Shown: positions 8,038 through 16,146 of the stretch, in pieces
Layout: every line of letters begins with the position of its first letter
Position numbering within the stretch: the first letter of the stretch is position 1
Source of the DNA: Candidatus Bathyanammoxibius amoris
GTDB lineage: Bacteria; Planctomycetota; Brocadiia; Brocadiales; Bathyanammoxibiaceae
DNA length: 64,000 nt
Reading direction: 5' to 3'
NCBI GenBank assembly: GCA_024451685.1
Contig: JAMXCW010000008.1
Location: 1-64,000, forward strand
The notes under the pieces: generated by a model
What the model saw: the letters and a program-made list of their open reading frames with translations, nothing else
Databases searched by the model: none
Told to the model about the DNA's origin: nothing
Translations under genes and position numbers: made by a program

Positions 8038-8321
8038 CCGGACCCGGCGTGGTGTATGAGAACAAGGGTATGCTGAGCGAGGCGGTAGATGCCTATACAA
8101 AGGCCCTCAAGACTGAACCCGATAATACGGAGGTGCGCATCAGGCTGGGCGAACTGTGGCTGAACCACAAAAGGAATCCCGGCAAGGCCATGCACTACCT
8201 CCGGGAGGCCCTGAAGGTCAGCGGCGACCGGGAGACCACTGAAAGGATTAAAGAGACCATACGGACTGTAGAGAAACATGGGTTGCCACGCCGTCCCGGT
8301 GATATGGTAAAAAACCATTGA
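8038..8321 (+). pseudogene. 3' remnant of a third TMTC/TPR gene copy
   Basis: Bases 8038 to about 8186 are nearly identical (roughly 95 percent by eye) to 5694-5842 inside copy 1. The frame encodes the last TPR unit (VYENKGMLSEAVDAYTKALK), then diverges and ends after about 90 residues. No start, membrane part or earlier repeats remain, so this is the tail of a further copy lost by deletion or recombination. Residues conserved with copy 1 but not with copy 2 show that it derives from copy 1 or a close relative. Confidence 0.75.
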
Positions 8322-8397
8322 CATGGCTGCAAGGGTTCTACGGCTGTCTCGCCTCTAATCAAATGTTTATGCCTGTCCCGTCCCGTCAACTTTAGAC

Positions 8398-8425
8398 TTT
8401 ACATTCTCGATTAATTATTTATTCT
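8398..8425 (+). promoter_or_regulatory. Possible promoter of the secreted TPR gene
   Basis: TTTACA, a 16-base spacer and TATTCT in a locally AT-rich stretch. The following leader (8430-8520) contains the hairpin CAGC-GGTA-GCTG inside a GCCGG/CCGGC stem. No known riboswitch could be assigned. Confidence 0.35.
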
Positions 8426-8520
8426 AGTTGAGATTGAAAGGAGGCTTTTAGGCCGCCGGTAAGAGGGTGCAATCAGCGGTAGCTGCCGGCTCTGTCCCTT
8501 TACATTAAGGAAATAGAAAG

Positions 8521-9315
8521 ATGTCAACTACCAGGACTGTTTTGATGGCACTGGCCGTCATTGCCTGCACCGTATATCCCTATGTTCCCGTTTACGCGGA
8601 CTGGCAGAGTACCGTAAAGCAGGGAGATGAGCTATACGCAAAGAGGTCTGACAAGGACGGAAGGAAGGAACTCGAAGCGGCAATAAAGCAATATGAAGCG
8701 GCCGTAAAGGAAATTCCGGAGAAAGACGAGAAGGCGCGCGCCGGGGTGTACGTTAAGCTTTCCCGCGCCTATTACAAGATTGCGCAGTATTTTTCACAGA
8801 GTGATGACGACCGCTCGAACATGTCCGACAAGGGACAGAAGTGGGCCGAAAAAGCGATAGACATAGAGCCGAAAAACGCGGAGGCGCATTATTACATGGG
8901 TACGAACCTGGGCTTGTGGAGGAGCATACACAAGGCATCCTTCAGGGGCGGGCTGACGGGTGGCGGCATAAAGAAGGAGTTCCAGAAGGCGGCGGACCTC
9001 GACCCGAAGGGCCTCTACGGACAGCCCGACATGCGCACTGCCGAGTATCTGCTGGCCCGGGGTGATTCACAGAAGGCACTGGGTTATGCCAAGAAGGCCG
9101 TTGAGATACAGCCAAAACTGCTGATGAACAAGCTTATACTGGCGCAGGCCATGTGGGTGACCAACGACCAGATGGGCTCAAGGAAGGTTCTCGCGGAAAT
9201 AGCCGCTCAGAGCGATGATATCATACCGTCGGAAATCCTGGAAAACAGAGATACCATTAAAGAGGCAAAACAGATCCAGGGGAATATAGCGAATAACAAC
9301 GAACCGGACTGGTAG
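8521..9315 (+). CDS. Secreted TPR protein, TatT/RMD-like
   Basis: Exported protein of 264 residues with a clear signal peptide (hydrophobic residues 8-20, likely cleavage after VYA near residue 26). The mature part consists of TPR-like helices. The segment NAEAHYYMGTNLGLW followed by a glycine-rich turn and the A.DLDP motif resembles TatT-type TRAP-transporter components and the RMD family of helical repeat proteins. No transporter genes are adjacent, so a role in transport is not supported by context; a periplasmic scaffold is the safest call. AAGGAAA 7 bases before the ATG can serve as ribosome-binding site. Confidence 0.6.
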   Translation: MSTTRTVLMALAVIACTVYPYVPVYADWQSTVKQGDELYAKRSDKDGRKELEAAIKQYEAAVKEIPEKDEKARAGVYVKLSRAYYKIAQYFSQSDDDRSNMSDKGQKWAEKAIDIEPKNAEAHYYMGTNLGLWRSIHKASFRGGLTGGGIKKEFQKAADLDPKGLYGQPDMRTAEYLLARGDSQKALGYAKKAVEIQPKLLMNKLILAQAMWVTNDQMGSRKVLAEIAAQSDDIIPSEILENRDTIKEAKQIQGNIANNNEPDW

Positions 9316-9446
9316 ACCGTCCGTACACCGGATTGCTGTAGGCATACAAACGGGGCCTGAAAGCGGTATACCGCCATCTATTATCTTCTAGACAAAGGGG
9401 GTTCATAACGATATCATCACGCAATTAAACAGAGAATCTTTTTGAG

Positions 9447-10247
9447 ATGGCAATTACGATACTGCGGAAGAAGAAGAGACGTAGGCCCACGGGAACGAAG
9501 TATCCCATTGTGCTGGCTCCGGGTCTCTTTGGTTTTGACAGCAAGGTCATTTCTTACTTCCTGGGCATATCCAAGTATATAACATCGCTCGGCTGCAAGG
9601 TTACAACCACTACATCAGAAACCGCCCGAATTGACAAGAGGGCCGCCCTGCTCAAGGCCCAGATTCGCGATTTCATCCAGAAGACCGGGGAAGATAAGGT
9701 AAACATCGTTGCCCACAGCATGGGGGGGCTCGACTCCCGGTACGCCATATCCAGCCTGGGCATGCACGACACGGTAGCTTCACTTACCACAATAGCTACA
9801 CCGCACCACGGAACACCGGCAGCCGACTGGTGCGCAAAGAGGCTGTCAGGGCTGGCCGTCCTGGTGGAAAAATATGTAGGGACGGACGCCAGTAGCTTCC
9901 ATGACCTCACTACGGATAGTTGCAAGAGGTTCAATGAGGAGGTTAAGAACGTTGAGGGTATAAAGTATTTTACCTACAGCGGGTCTAAGGAAAAGACAAA
10001 GGTCTCGCCCCTCCTGTGGCCGCTCTTTGACGTGATAATGAAAAAGGAGGGAGAAAACGACGGCCTGGTATCCGTGCGCTCCGCCAGATGGCAGGACGGC
10101 AGCAACGGCGTCAAATACATGGGTAACTCTAATGCCGATCATCTAAACTTCATCGGCTGGAGGTTTGACCTCGAATTCATCGCTAATTTCGACAAGAGAC
10201 GGTTCTACCGCAGTATCGTAGAAAACCTGAAGAGGAACGAACTGTAA
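9447..10247 (+). CDS. Alpha/beta-hydrolase, triacylglycerol lipase family
   Basis: Lipase-like hydrolase of 266 residues. It has the oxyanion-loop motif PIVLAPGLFGF (residues 23-33), the nucleophile elbow AHSMGGLDSRY (Ser near residue 92), an acidic ENDGLVSV segment for the catalytic aspartate and ADHLNFIGW for the histidine. These are the marks of bacterial family I lipases, although the first elbow residue is Ala rather than Gly. The N-terminus is basic (KKKRRR) and has no signal peptide, so the protein is either cytoplasmic or exported by another route. No strong ribosome-binding site precedes the ATG. It converges with the MurC-like gene. Confidence 0.75.
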   Translation: MAITILRKKKRRRPTGTKYPIVLAPGLFGFDSKVISYFLGISKYITSLGCKVTTTTSETARIDKRAALLKAQIRDFIQKTGEDKVNIVAHSMGGLDSRYAISSLGMHDTVASLTTIATPHHGTPAADWCAKRLSGLAVLVEKYVGTDASSFHDLTTDSCKRFNEEVKNVEGIKYFTYSGSKEKTKVSPLLWPLFDVIMKKEGENDGLVSVRSARWQDGSNGVKYMGNSNADHLNFIGWRFDLEFIANFDKRRFYRSIVENLKRNEL

Positions 10248-10334
10248 CGCCGACGTTTTAGCTCCGTGGAGTTGTTCCAACCGGAAACTGCCTCTGTCGC
10301 CGGCACACCTTGCATCTCAGTCCCCGGCGGCCCT

Positions 10335-11750
10335 TCATCGGCTCACGACCCCTGTGCGGGTGTTTTCTTCCTTAAGTGAATTCAGGATATCCAGACAAAA
10401 ATCCGTGAGTGTGTCATCGCGCGCGCCCATAACCAGTACGACGTCCCCCGGTACCGCCTCCGAAAGTATGTGCCCTGCGATTTCCCATCGTGCCGGGACG
10501 AAGTGCGCTCTGATCCCGTTGGCCGATATGGAGTCAATTATTTCTTTGGATGATATGTCCTTTTTGGCGGTGCCACCGGCATAGAATATCTCCGGCATGT
10601 ACAGTGCGTCGTCCGCGCACAGCGACTCCGAGAATGTCTGTACAAGCTCCTCCCTGAGAAAGCGTGTGGGACGGTAGCCATGGGGCTGGTATATCGCCAG
10701 TATCCTGCGGGAAATGGGCCGCACGGATTCGATAGACGTCCTTATCTTCACCGGGTTGTGGGCAAAGTCGTCTATGACCTTAATGCCGCGTGTTTCCCCT
10801 ATTACGTCGAGCCTGCGTTTTATACCCCGAAAATCCCTCAACGCCTCCGCCGAGACCTCCAGCGGTATGTCCAGAAGGTGGGCGGTAGATATCGCCGCCA
10901 GGGCGTTCATGACGTTGTGCCTGCCGGGGAGGTTCAGCTCAAAGGGTACGCCGCTAACCTTGAATGAAGAGCACAATTCCCTGCTGTCCGTGTCTATGCC
11001 GGTGGCAGTGATAAGCGCGCCCCTGTTAAAACCGAAAGTAACGGTCTCAACCGGCAGCGGTTTAATTCTGCCCACCAGGGGGCAGTCGGAGTTGACGGCT
11101 AATTTCGAACAACTCGCGACATAGGTGGAAAATAGCTTAAGTAGCTCATCTATGGGCTTATGGTCCTTGGTGATATTCGTGATGACTCCAACCTTTGGCC
11201 GGTAGTATATAAGACTGCCGTCGCTTTCATCCGCCTCTATAACGCAGACGTCGGAATGGCCCAGGCGGACGTTGCCCAGCCCGGGGGCCTCAACATAATT
11301 TTTCATTATGCCGCCTGCCGTCACGGTGGGGTCGATACCGGTAGTGTCCAGTATCCATCCGACCATGCCGGTTACCGTAGTCTTGCCGTTTGTTCCGGCG
11401 ACGGCGACACCCCGGAGGTCGTTAAAAAGAACGGCAAGCAGGGCCGCGCGGTTAACTATGGGGATGCCCCTCTCACGCGCCGTCTTGATGTCGGGGTTGG
11501 ATTCTTCTATCGCTGAGGATACGACGGCTATGTCAACGCCGTTTTCGAGGCCTGAACCGTTCTGAGGATGGCAGCTAATGCCAAGTTGGGAGAGCTTCTG
11601 GAAGGTGGCGGCGTTCAACCCTTTATCCAGGCTCCTGTCGGAGCCGCTTACTCTGTGGCCCCTCGCCCGCAGTACCTGGGCAAGGGCACTCATGCCGCTA
11701 CCGCCGAGCCCTACGAAGTGATAGCTCAAGGAGCCGTTTGTCGTCTTCAT
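10335..11750 (-). CDS. Mur ligase family protein, divergent MurC-like
   Basis: Cytoplasmic ATP-dependent ligase of about 471 residues most like UDP-N-acetylmuramate--L-alanine ligase. The N-terminal Rossmann motif HFVGLGGSGMSALA, the central VIEADESDGS and the C-terminal Mur domain are all present. Two positions differ from typical MurC: the P-loop reads GTNGKTT instead of GTHGKTT, and the C-terminal motif reads DDFAHNP instead of DD[YF]AHHP. It also stands alone, away from other cell-division or peptidoglycan genes, so it may act on another substrate, as Mpl-type ligases do. The ATG at 11750 is chosen because a longer frame to 11816 would begin inside the promoter's -10 box. Confidence 0.7.
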   Translation of the reverse strand: MKTTNGSLSYHFVGLGGSGMSALAQVLRARGHRVSGSDRSLDKGLNAATFQKLSQLGISCHPQNGSGLENGVDIAVVSSAIEESNPDIKTARERGIPIVNRAALLAVLFNDLRGVAVAGTNGKTTVTGMVGWILDTTGIDPTVTAGGIMKNYVEAPGLGNVRLGHSDVCVIEADESDGSLIYYRPKVGVITNITKDHKPIDELLKLFSTYVASCSKLAVNSDCPLVGRIKPLPVETVTFGFNRGALITATGIDTDSRELCSSFKVSGVPFELNLPGRHNVMNALAAISTAHLLDIPLEVSAEALRDFRGIKRRLDVIGETRGIKVIDDFAHNPVKIRTSIESVRPISRRILAIYQPHGYRPTRFLREELVQTFSESLCADDALYMPEIFYAGGTAKKDISSKEIIDSISANGIRAHFVPARWEIAGHILSEAVPGDVVLVMGARDDTLTDFCLDILNSLKEENTRTGVVSR

Positions 11751-11804
11751 TCCCTGGGTTGTATATATCCATGTGCCCCCCTCGCTGAGCGAGTTAATGG
11801 CAAA

Positions 11805-11833
11805 GGTATAACGCAAGTTTAACCCGTTGTCAA
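11805..11833 (-). promoter_or_regulatory. Sigma-70 promoter of the MurC-like gene
   Basis: Minus strand: TTGACA (11828-11833), a 17-base spacer and TATACC (11805-11810). The palindrome CTCGCTGAGCGAG at 11781-11793 lies just downstream in the untranslated leader and could be an operator or a small hairpin. Confidence 0.65.
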
Positions 11834-11897
11834 GGATTAAGCTTGCTGTGATTCAGACTGCCTTGTGAGATGTTTCTCGGGACGCACCACGCGGGCT

Positions 11898-12167
11898 CTA
11901 GCCATCCAGCTTCTCAACCTCAAACACAAGCAGCGTCTTCGGGTCGGGACAGGCGAATGCGGCCTTGTGGGGGTCATCCGACCAGGGGAAAGAACCGCCG
12001 TATCTAAATATATCTATGGCGGGAAACAGGACGTGCATCATCATAGGACAGATCTTACCGCGCTCCGTGTCAAAGTCGAACGTCTCGCCCACCTTGTGCC
12101 CCCTGTGACAGGGCGCGGGCCGCACCTGCTCCGTTATGGTAATCTTTATCTTTGGTCTTCTTGCCAT
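11898..12167 (-). CDS. TIGR04076 family protein
   Basis: Small protein of 89 residues of the TIGR04076 family, whose function is unknown. Family features visible are the N-terminal IKITITEQ strand, CHRGHKVGETF, GKICPMMMHVLFP, a glycine/tryptophan segment (YGGSFPWSD), and ACPDPK near the C-terminus. The conserved cysteines (about residues 20, 40 and 73) hint at metal or cofactor binding. The -10 element ends only about a dozen bases before the ATG and no Shine-Dalgarno sequence fits between, so the mRNA may be leaderless. The gene stands 147 bases upstream of the MurC-like gene, which has its own promoter. Confidence 0.7.
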   Translation of the reverse strand: MARRPKIKITITEQVRPAPCHRGHKVGETFDFDTERGKICPMMMHVLFPAIDIFRYGGSFPWSDDPHKAAFACPDPKTLLVFEVEKLDG

Positions 12168-12178
12168 ATTATTTGAGA

Positions 12179-12205
12179 ATTATATCACATAAATTTAAGG
12201 TTCAA
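12179..12205 (-). promoter_or_regulatory. Promoter of the TIGR04076 gene
   Basis: Minus strand: TTGAAC (12200-12205), a 15-base spacer and consensus TATAAT (12179-12184). Transcription would start within about 5 bases of the ATG at 12167. Confidence 0.5.
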
Positions 12206-12287
12206 GCCGTGAATCTCTCAGCTGCAGGACGCCGCCACAGCCCGTCCATGATATCAAACCTGACCTCGTACATGTTGACTCTTGGGC

Positions 12288-12316
12288 TTGCTTTCCACCG
12301 TGGCGAGGTATATAAT
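12288..12316 (+). promoter_or_regulatory. Promoter of the glycan cluster
   Basis: TTGCTT (12288-12293), a 17-base spacer and consensus TATAAT (12311-12316), facing the glycosyltransferase gene at 12523. Confidence 0.5.
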
Positions 12317-12522
12317 TAGTGTTTTATTATATTGTGGAACGTACTTAAGCCGTGATTACTCCCAAAGTTAGGGGCCTTACTTACACAGAAGAGGTATATC
12401 CGGTCAATTCTTCTGGCACCTTCGTTCATCCGCAAGCCGGGGAGCGGGACGATGCCGTTAGTGAGCGCAGGGCCCGGTGTGTGAGGGGGCCGGCTTAGAT
12501 TCATCGGGGGATTTCCGGGAAA
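12317..12522 (+). other. Long untranslated leader of the glycan cluster
   Basis: About 200 bases without a gene between promoter and first glycosyltransferase. A 7-base inverted repeat AAGCCGG/CCGGCTT (12434-12440 and 12490-12496) could close a large hairpin near the start codon. No known riboswitch was recognised. Confidence 0.35.
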
Positions 12523-13314
12523 ATGTCTAGACCTGCCATATCGGTCTGTATAATAACACATAATGAGGAGTCCAAGATTCGCCCTTGTCTGGAGAGTGTA
12601 AAATGGGCCGAGGAGATAGTGGTGGTAGATTCCGGCAGTACCGATAACACGGTGGAGATATGCAGGGAGTACACGGACAAGGTTTTTCATAAGCCATTTC
12701 CCGGCCATATAGAGCAGAAGAACAATGCCCTGGACCTTGCCAGTCATGATTGGGTCCTGTGTGTCGACGCCGACGAGCGTGTCTCGCCCGAACTCGCAAC
12801 GGAGATCCAGGAAGAGCTTTCTAAGGATAAGAGTGTCTACGACGGCTACCTGTTGCCCAGACACACGTACTTTATGGGCAGGTGGATAAACCATACCGGC
12901 TGGTATCCTGATTACAAGCTGCGGCTTTTTAGAAGAAACCTGGGCAGATGGGGCGGGGTCAACCCGCACGACAGGGTCACACTTGAAAGGGGGCTTATAA
13001 AGAACCTGACCGGAGACCTGCAGCACTTTAGCTATGACAATATTTCCGGACAGCTGGCCACCGTAGACAAGTTTACCACCATCTTTGCCGAAGAGATGCA
13101 AAAGCAGGGGGTCAGGTTCGGCCTCTTTCACGTGATATTCAGGCCCGTTGGCCGTTTTTTTTCCATGTATTTCTTAAAGCTGGGGTTTCTGGACGGCGTG
13201 GCGGGTCTGGTCATATCCGTCATGGGCTCAATGTACTCGTTTCTTAAGTATGCAAAGTGCTGGGAGATGCAAAACACTAAGGACAAAGGCGATGGGCAGG
13301 GCGGCGACCATTAG
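12523..13314 (+). CDS. Family 2 glycosyltransferase, WaaE/LgtF-like
   Basis: Glycosyltransferase of 263 residues with a GT-A fold. It has the N-terminal ISVCIITHNEESKI, the nucleotide-binding VVVDSGSTDNT, and the metal-binding DADERVS (the DXD-type motif, about residue 85). The combination with KNNALDLASHDWVL is typical of LPS-core beta-1,4-glucosyltransferases of the WaaE/KdtX group; the actual sugar donor cannot be told. The C-terminal part is hydrophobic (about residues 205-240) and probably membrane-associated. It is the first gene of the envelope-glycan cluster and is followed 62 bases later by the double-kinase gene. Confidence 0.85.
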   Translation: MSRPAISVCIITHNEESKIRPCLESVKWAEEIVVVDSGSTDNTVEICREYTDKVFHKPFPGHIEQKNNALDLASHDWVLCVDADERVSPELATEIQEELSKDKSVYDGYLLPRHTYFMGRWINHTGWYPDYKLRLFRRNLGRWGGVNPHDRVTLERGLIKNLTGDLQHFSYDNISGQLATVDKFTTIFAEEMQKQGVRFGLFHVIFRPVGRFFSMYFLKLGFLDGVAGLVISVMGSMYSFLKYAKCWEMQNTKDKGDGQGGDH

Positions 13315-13376
13315 AGATTCTTTTTGTGGGAGTGATTGCCCGTTATAACGGCGATTAGTTTTGCGGGGTGGTGGAC

Positions 13377-14996
13377 ATGGAACCGGAATTCTACACGTTT
13401 GAGCACAATGACATCAAGTGGACGGCGGCGAGCAAGTACAGCCGCATCATGGAGAGCCGCGTACTGAGGCGGATAGAACAGCTTCCTTCTCTTGAGAAGT
13501 GCAGGCTTGTGAAGCGGAATATGTATCGCACGACTTACATGTACAAGCCGGTCCATCCGGCCGCGGCCGGGGTATATATAAAGAGATATCAGATTAGAAA
13601 CTGGCGGGAAAGATTCCTGACAAAGCTTCGCCAATCGCAGGCCTACAGGGAATGGAAGATGATGATTGTGATGAGGCAGAAGGGTTTTCCTGTGCCGGCG
13701 CCCGTCGCACTGGGGGAGAGATGGAACAAAAAAACCATTGAAAACTATCTGGTAAGCCTTGAAATCCTCGGTGCCGTGCCTTTTAGAGAGGCTGGCGGCG
13801 TAGATGCAGAGAAGGAGAAGCTCCTGGCCGCTCTCGCTTCGCTGGCCAACGGCTTCCGCAAGGAAAACATCTTCTACAAAGACTTTCAACTCGGCAATAT
13901 GCTCCTTAAAAAAAGGGGTATTAATTCAGAGCTTTTCGTGGTAGACCTCCACTCTGCAAGATTGCTTACGTCCCTGAGTAAGGGCCAGATTTCATACATG
14001 CTGGCGAAACTGATAGATTCCTTCGCACCCACCTTTGATTCACGTGACCAGGACACGTTTCTGAAATTTTATGCCGAAGGGGACCCGCGCTTTACGACGA
14101 ACCTTAAACAGAAGCTGAAGGCCGTCAAATCCGTGGCAACACGAATAAGACAGACGCATTTAAAGAGCAGGACAAAGAGATGCCTGGTCAAGAGTACGGG
14201 CTTTTCTGTGGGAAACTGTGAAGGTCTAAGGCTTTTCCATAGGAAGGAAGTTGACAGACGGGCGATACTGAACGCCTTCAGGGCCTATAAGGAAGCTGCT
14301 GAAAAGGGCGGGAAACCCGTGAAGAGTACGAAAAAGACAGACCTCTCCATCGTAGAGACACCTGAGGGGAAGGTTTGCGTCAAACACTACAGGAACGTAA
14401 ACATGCTCGACCGCATAAAGGGCGGCCTGGGCAAGTCCAGGGCCAGGAGGGCATGGGTCATAGGTAATGGTCTTGTTGTGCGCAACATACCAACGTCAAA
14501 ACCCCTGGCGCTTTTGGAAGGGGCGGATGAGGCGTTTCTCTTGAGTACGGCCCTGGTGGACATGCCGCGCATAGACTACTATATACTTGAACATTTCAAG
14601 GAGCCTGTGGAAGGCCCCAAACTGAAGAGGAAGGACGATTTTATAAGAAGCTTTGCCGGGGCGATAAGGTCCCTGCACGACAAAAATACATACCATGGCG
14701 ACCTGAAGGCATGTAACATACTCGTAGAGGAACTCCCGGACGGTGGATGGGAGTTCTATTTTATAGATTACGACAAAGTAGTCTTTGACCAGAAGGTTTC
14801 CCTCAGACGGAGGATAAAGAACCTTGCGCAGCTACATACGTCAATCCCGTGGTGCATAACGTGGGCGGACAGGATGCGCTTTTTCAAGGCGTACGCGGGC
14901 GACGAGACCTATGCCCGTTCCAAGGCCGCGTTCCTGCGCGAGGTGATGAGGGAGAGTAACAAGAGAATACCGGTGGCCATGCACCCGTTGGAATAA
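13377..14996 (+). CDS. Tandem double-kinase protein, WaaP/RIO-like
   Basis: Protein of about 540 residues built from two protein-kinase-like halves. The first half has a candidate ATP-binding lysine in GVYIKRY (about residue 70), a catalytic loop YKDFQLGNMLL (about 168-178) and a metal-binding VVDLHS (about 190). The second has VCVKHY (about 335), HGDLKACNILV (about 441-451) and FIDYDK (about 463). Both halves therefore keep the loop Asp, the Asn and the DFG-equivalent Asp; the first replaces His of the loop by Tyr-Lys. WaaP/Kdo-kinase-like proteins phosphorylate LPS-core sugars, and the neighbouring glycosyltransferases support that role. The ATG at 13377 is preferred over GTGs at 13368 and 13371. 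Confidence 0.72.
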   Translation: MEPEFYTFEHNDIKWTAASKYSRIMESRVLRRIEQLPSLEKCRLVKRNMYRTTYMYKPVHPAAAGVYIKRYQIRNWRERFLTKLRQSQAYREWKMMIVMRQKGFPVPAPVALGERWNKKTIENYLVSLEILGAVPFREAGGVDAEKEKLLAALASLANGFRKENIFYKDFQLGNMLLKKRGINSELFVVDLHSARLLTSLSKGQISYMLAKLIDSFAPTFDSRDQDTFLKFYAEGDPRFTTNLKQKLKAVKSVATRIRQTHLKSRTKRCLVKSTGFSVGNCEGLRLFHRKEVDRRAILNAFRAYKEAAEKGGKPVKSTKKTDLSIVETPEGKVCVKHYRNVNMLDRIKGGLGKSRARRAWVIGNGLVVRNIPTSKPLALLEGADEAFLLSTALVDMPRIDYYILEHFKEPVEGPKLKRKDDFIRSFAGAIRSLHDKNTYHGDLKACNILVEELPDGGWEFYFIDYDKVVFDQKVSLRRRIKNLAQLHTSIPWCITWADRMRFFKAYAGDETYARSKAAFLREVMRESNKRIPVAMHPLE

Positions 14997-15003
14997 GATA
15001 CCC

Positions 15004-16134
15004 ATGTTCATACTACATCTGTTTAGTAACTGGAAATGGACAGGGCCTGCCGAACATGCGTTGAATCTCTGTCGTATGCTCAAGCTGCGGGGACATAGAG
15101 TAGTCTTTGCCTGCGGCATACCGCCTGAGGGAGGTCGCGACAGCGTCAGGAAGAGGGCCGCGGGGTCTGGCGTGGAGACGCTGGATCTGCGTCTCAGAAA
15201 GCATCTGAACCTTATTGACAATCTGAGGGATGTCCGTGCTATCTCGAGGTACATACGGGCAGAGGGGCCGGATATCATCCACACCCACATGACCAACGAC
15301 AACCTGCTTGCCGGGGTTTCGGCCGGTATTGCGAGGTCCTCCGTGCCCGTCGTGCGAACCAGCTACGAGGGAAAAGGCCTGGAAAAGACCTGGCGCAACC
15401 GCTTGTTGATGTCATACATGACGTCGACACTGCTGGTGGTGTCGGAGAGTGCGGTTCAAGCGGACGTGGACAATTTCCACCTCTCCAGAGACAACGTGCG
15501 GAAGATAGACATAGGGGTGGACACGGACCGTTTCAGCCCCGCTGCAAAAGGCCTGGATGTCAGAAAAACACTGGGCATCGGACCGGAAGACGTGGTGGTC
15601 GGCGTGGTCGCCAGGATCCAGTGGCACAGACGGTTTGACGTGTTTTTGGAGGCGCTACGTCTGGCATGCGGCAAGATACCGAATCTTAAGGCGGTGATAG
15701 TCGGAAGGGGGACGAACATGGTCCCCGTGGCGGTGGAGCCTGCCCGGAAGATGGGACTGAACGGCAAGGTTGTCTTTACAGGATACAAAGAGAGCGACGA
15801 GTACGTGGATACGCTGTCTTCCGTGGACATAAAGGTATTTCTTGTCCCGGGCACGGACGGTTCGTGCAGGGCCGTGAGGGAGGCGATGGCCGTGGGCCTT
15901 CCCGTTATAGCGGCCGACCGGGGGATGCTTCCTGAGATAGTGGAGCACGGGAGAAACGGATTTGTGATTGACGATACCCCTGAAAATCTCGCGGGCGCTA
16001 TCCTGAAGCTGGCGTCTGACAGCACCCTGAGAAGGCGTATGGGAGAGGCCTCACGGCAGATAGCCCTGGAGAGGTTTTCTCTCGATAAAGAGGCGCGAGA
16101 GGTAGAGGAAGTATATAAGACATTATTGGGTTAG
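15004..16134 (+). CDS. Family 4 glycosyltransferase
   Basis: GT-B glycosyltransferase of 376 residues. The N-terminal domain starts HLFSNWKWTGPAEHALNLCRML, typical of group 1 enzymes, and includes the HTHMTNDN segment. The C-terminal domain has VVARIQWHRRFD, VIVGRG and the nucleotide-sugar binding SCRAVREAMAVGLPVIAADRGMLPEIVEHG with the expected Glu (about residue 293). The likely donor is a UDP-, GDP- or ADP-activated sugar. It begins 7 bases after the kinase stop and is followed 12 bases later by another glycosyltransferase, so all are probably one operon. Confidence 0.85.
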   Translation: MFILHLFSNWKWTGPAEHALNLCRMLKLRGHRVVFACGIPPEGGRDSVRKRAAGSGVETLDLRLRKHLNLIDNLRDVRAISRYIRAEGPDIIHTHMTNDNLLAGVSAGIARSSVPVVRTSYEGKGLEKTWRNRLLMSYMTSTLLVVSESAVQADVDNFHLSRDNVRKIDIGVDTDRFSPAAKGLDVRKTLGIGPEDVVVGVVARIQWHRRFDVFLEALRLACGKIPNLKAVIVGRGTNMVPVAVEPARKMGLNGKVVFTGYKESDEYVDTLSSVDIKVFLVPGTDGSCRAVREAMAVGLPVIAADRGMLPEIVEHGRNGFVIDDTPENLAGAILKLASDSTLRRRMGEASRQIALERFSLDKEAREVEEVYKTLLG

Positions 16135-16146
16135 ATAATCGACTGT

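Noticed and set aside
8430-8520. Cyclic-di-GMP riboswitch in the leader of the secreted TPR gene
   Set aside because: A GC-rich hairpin is present but the conserved core of the known classes could not be aligned.
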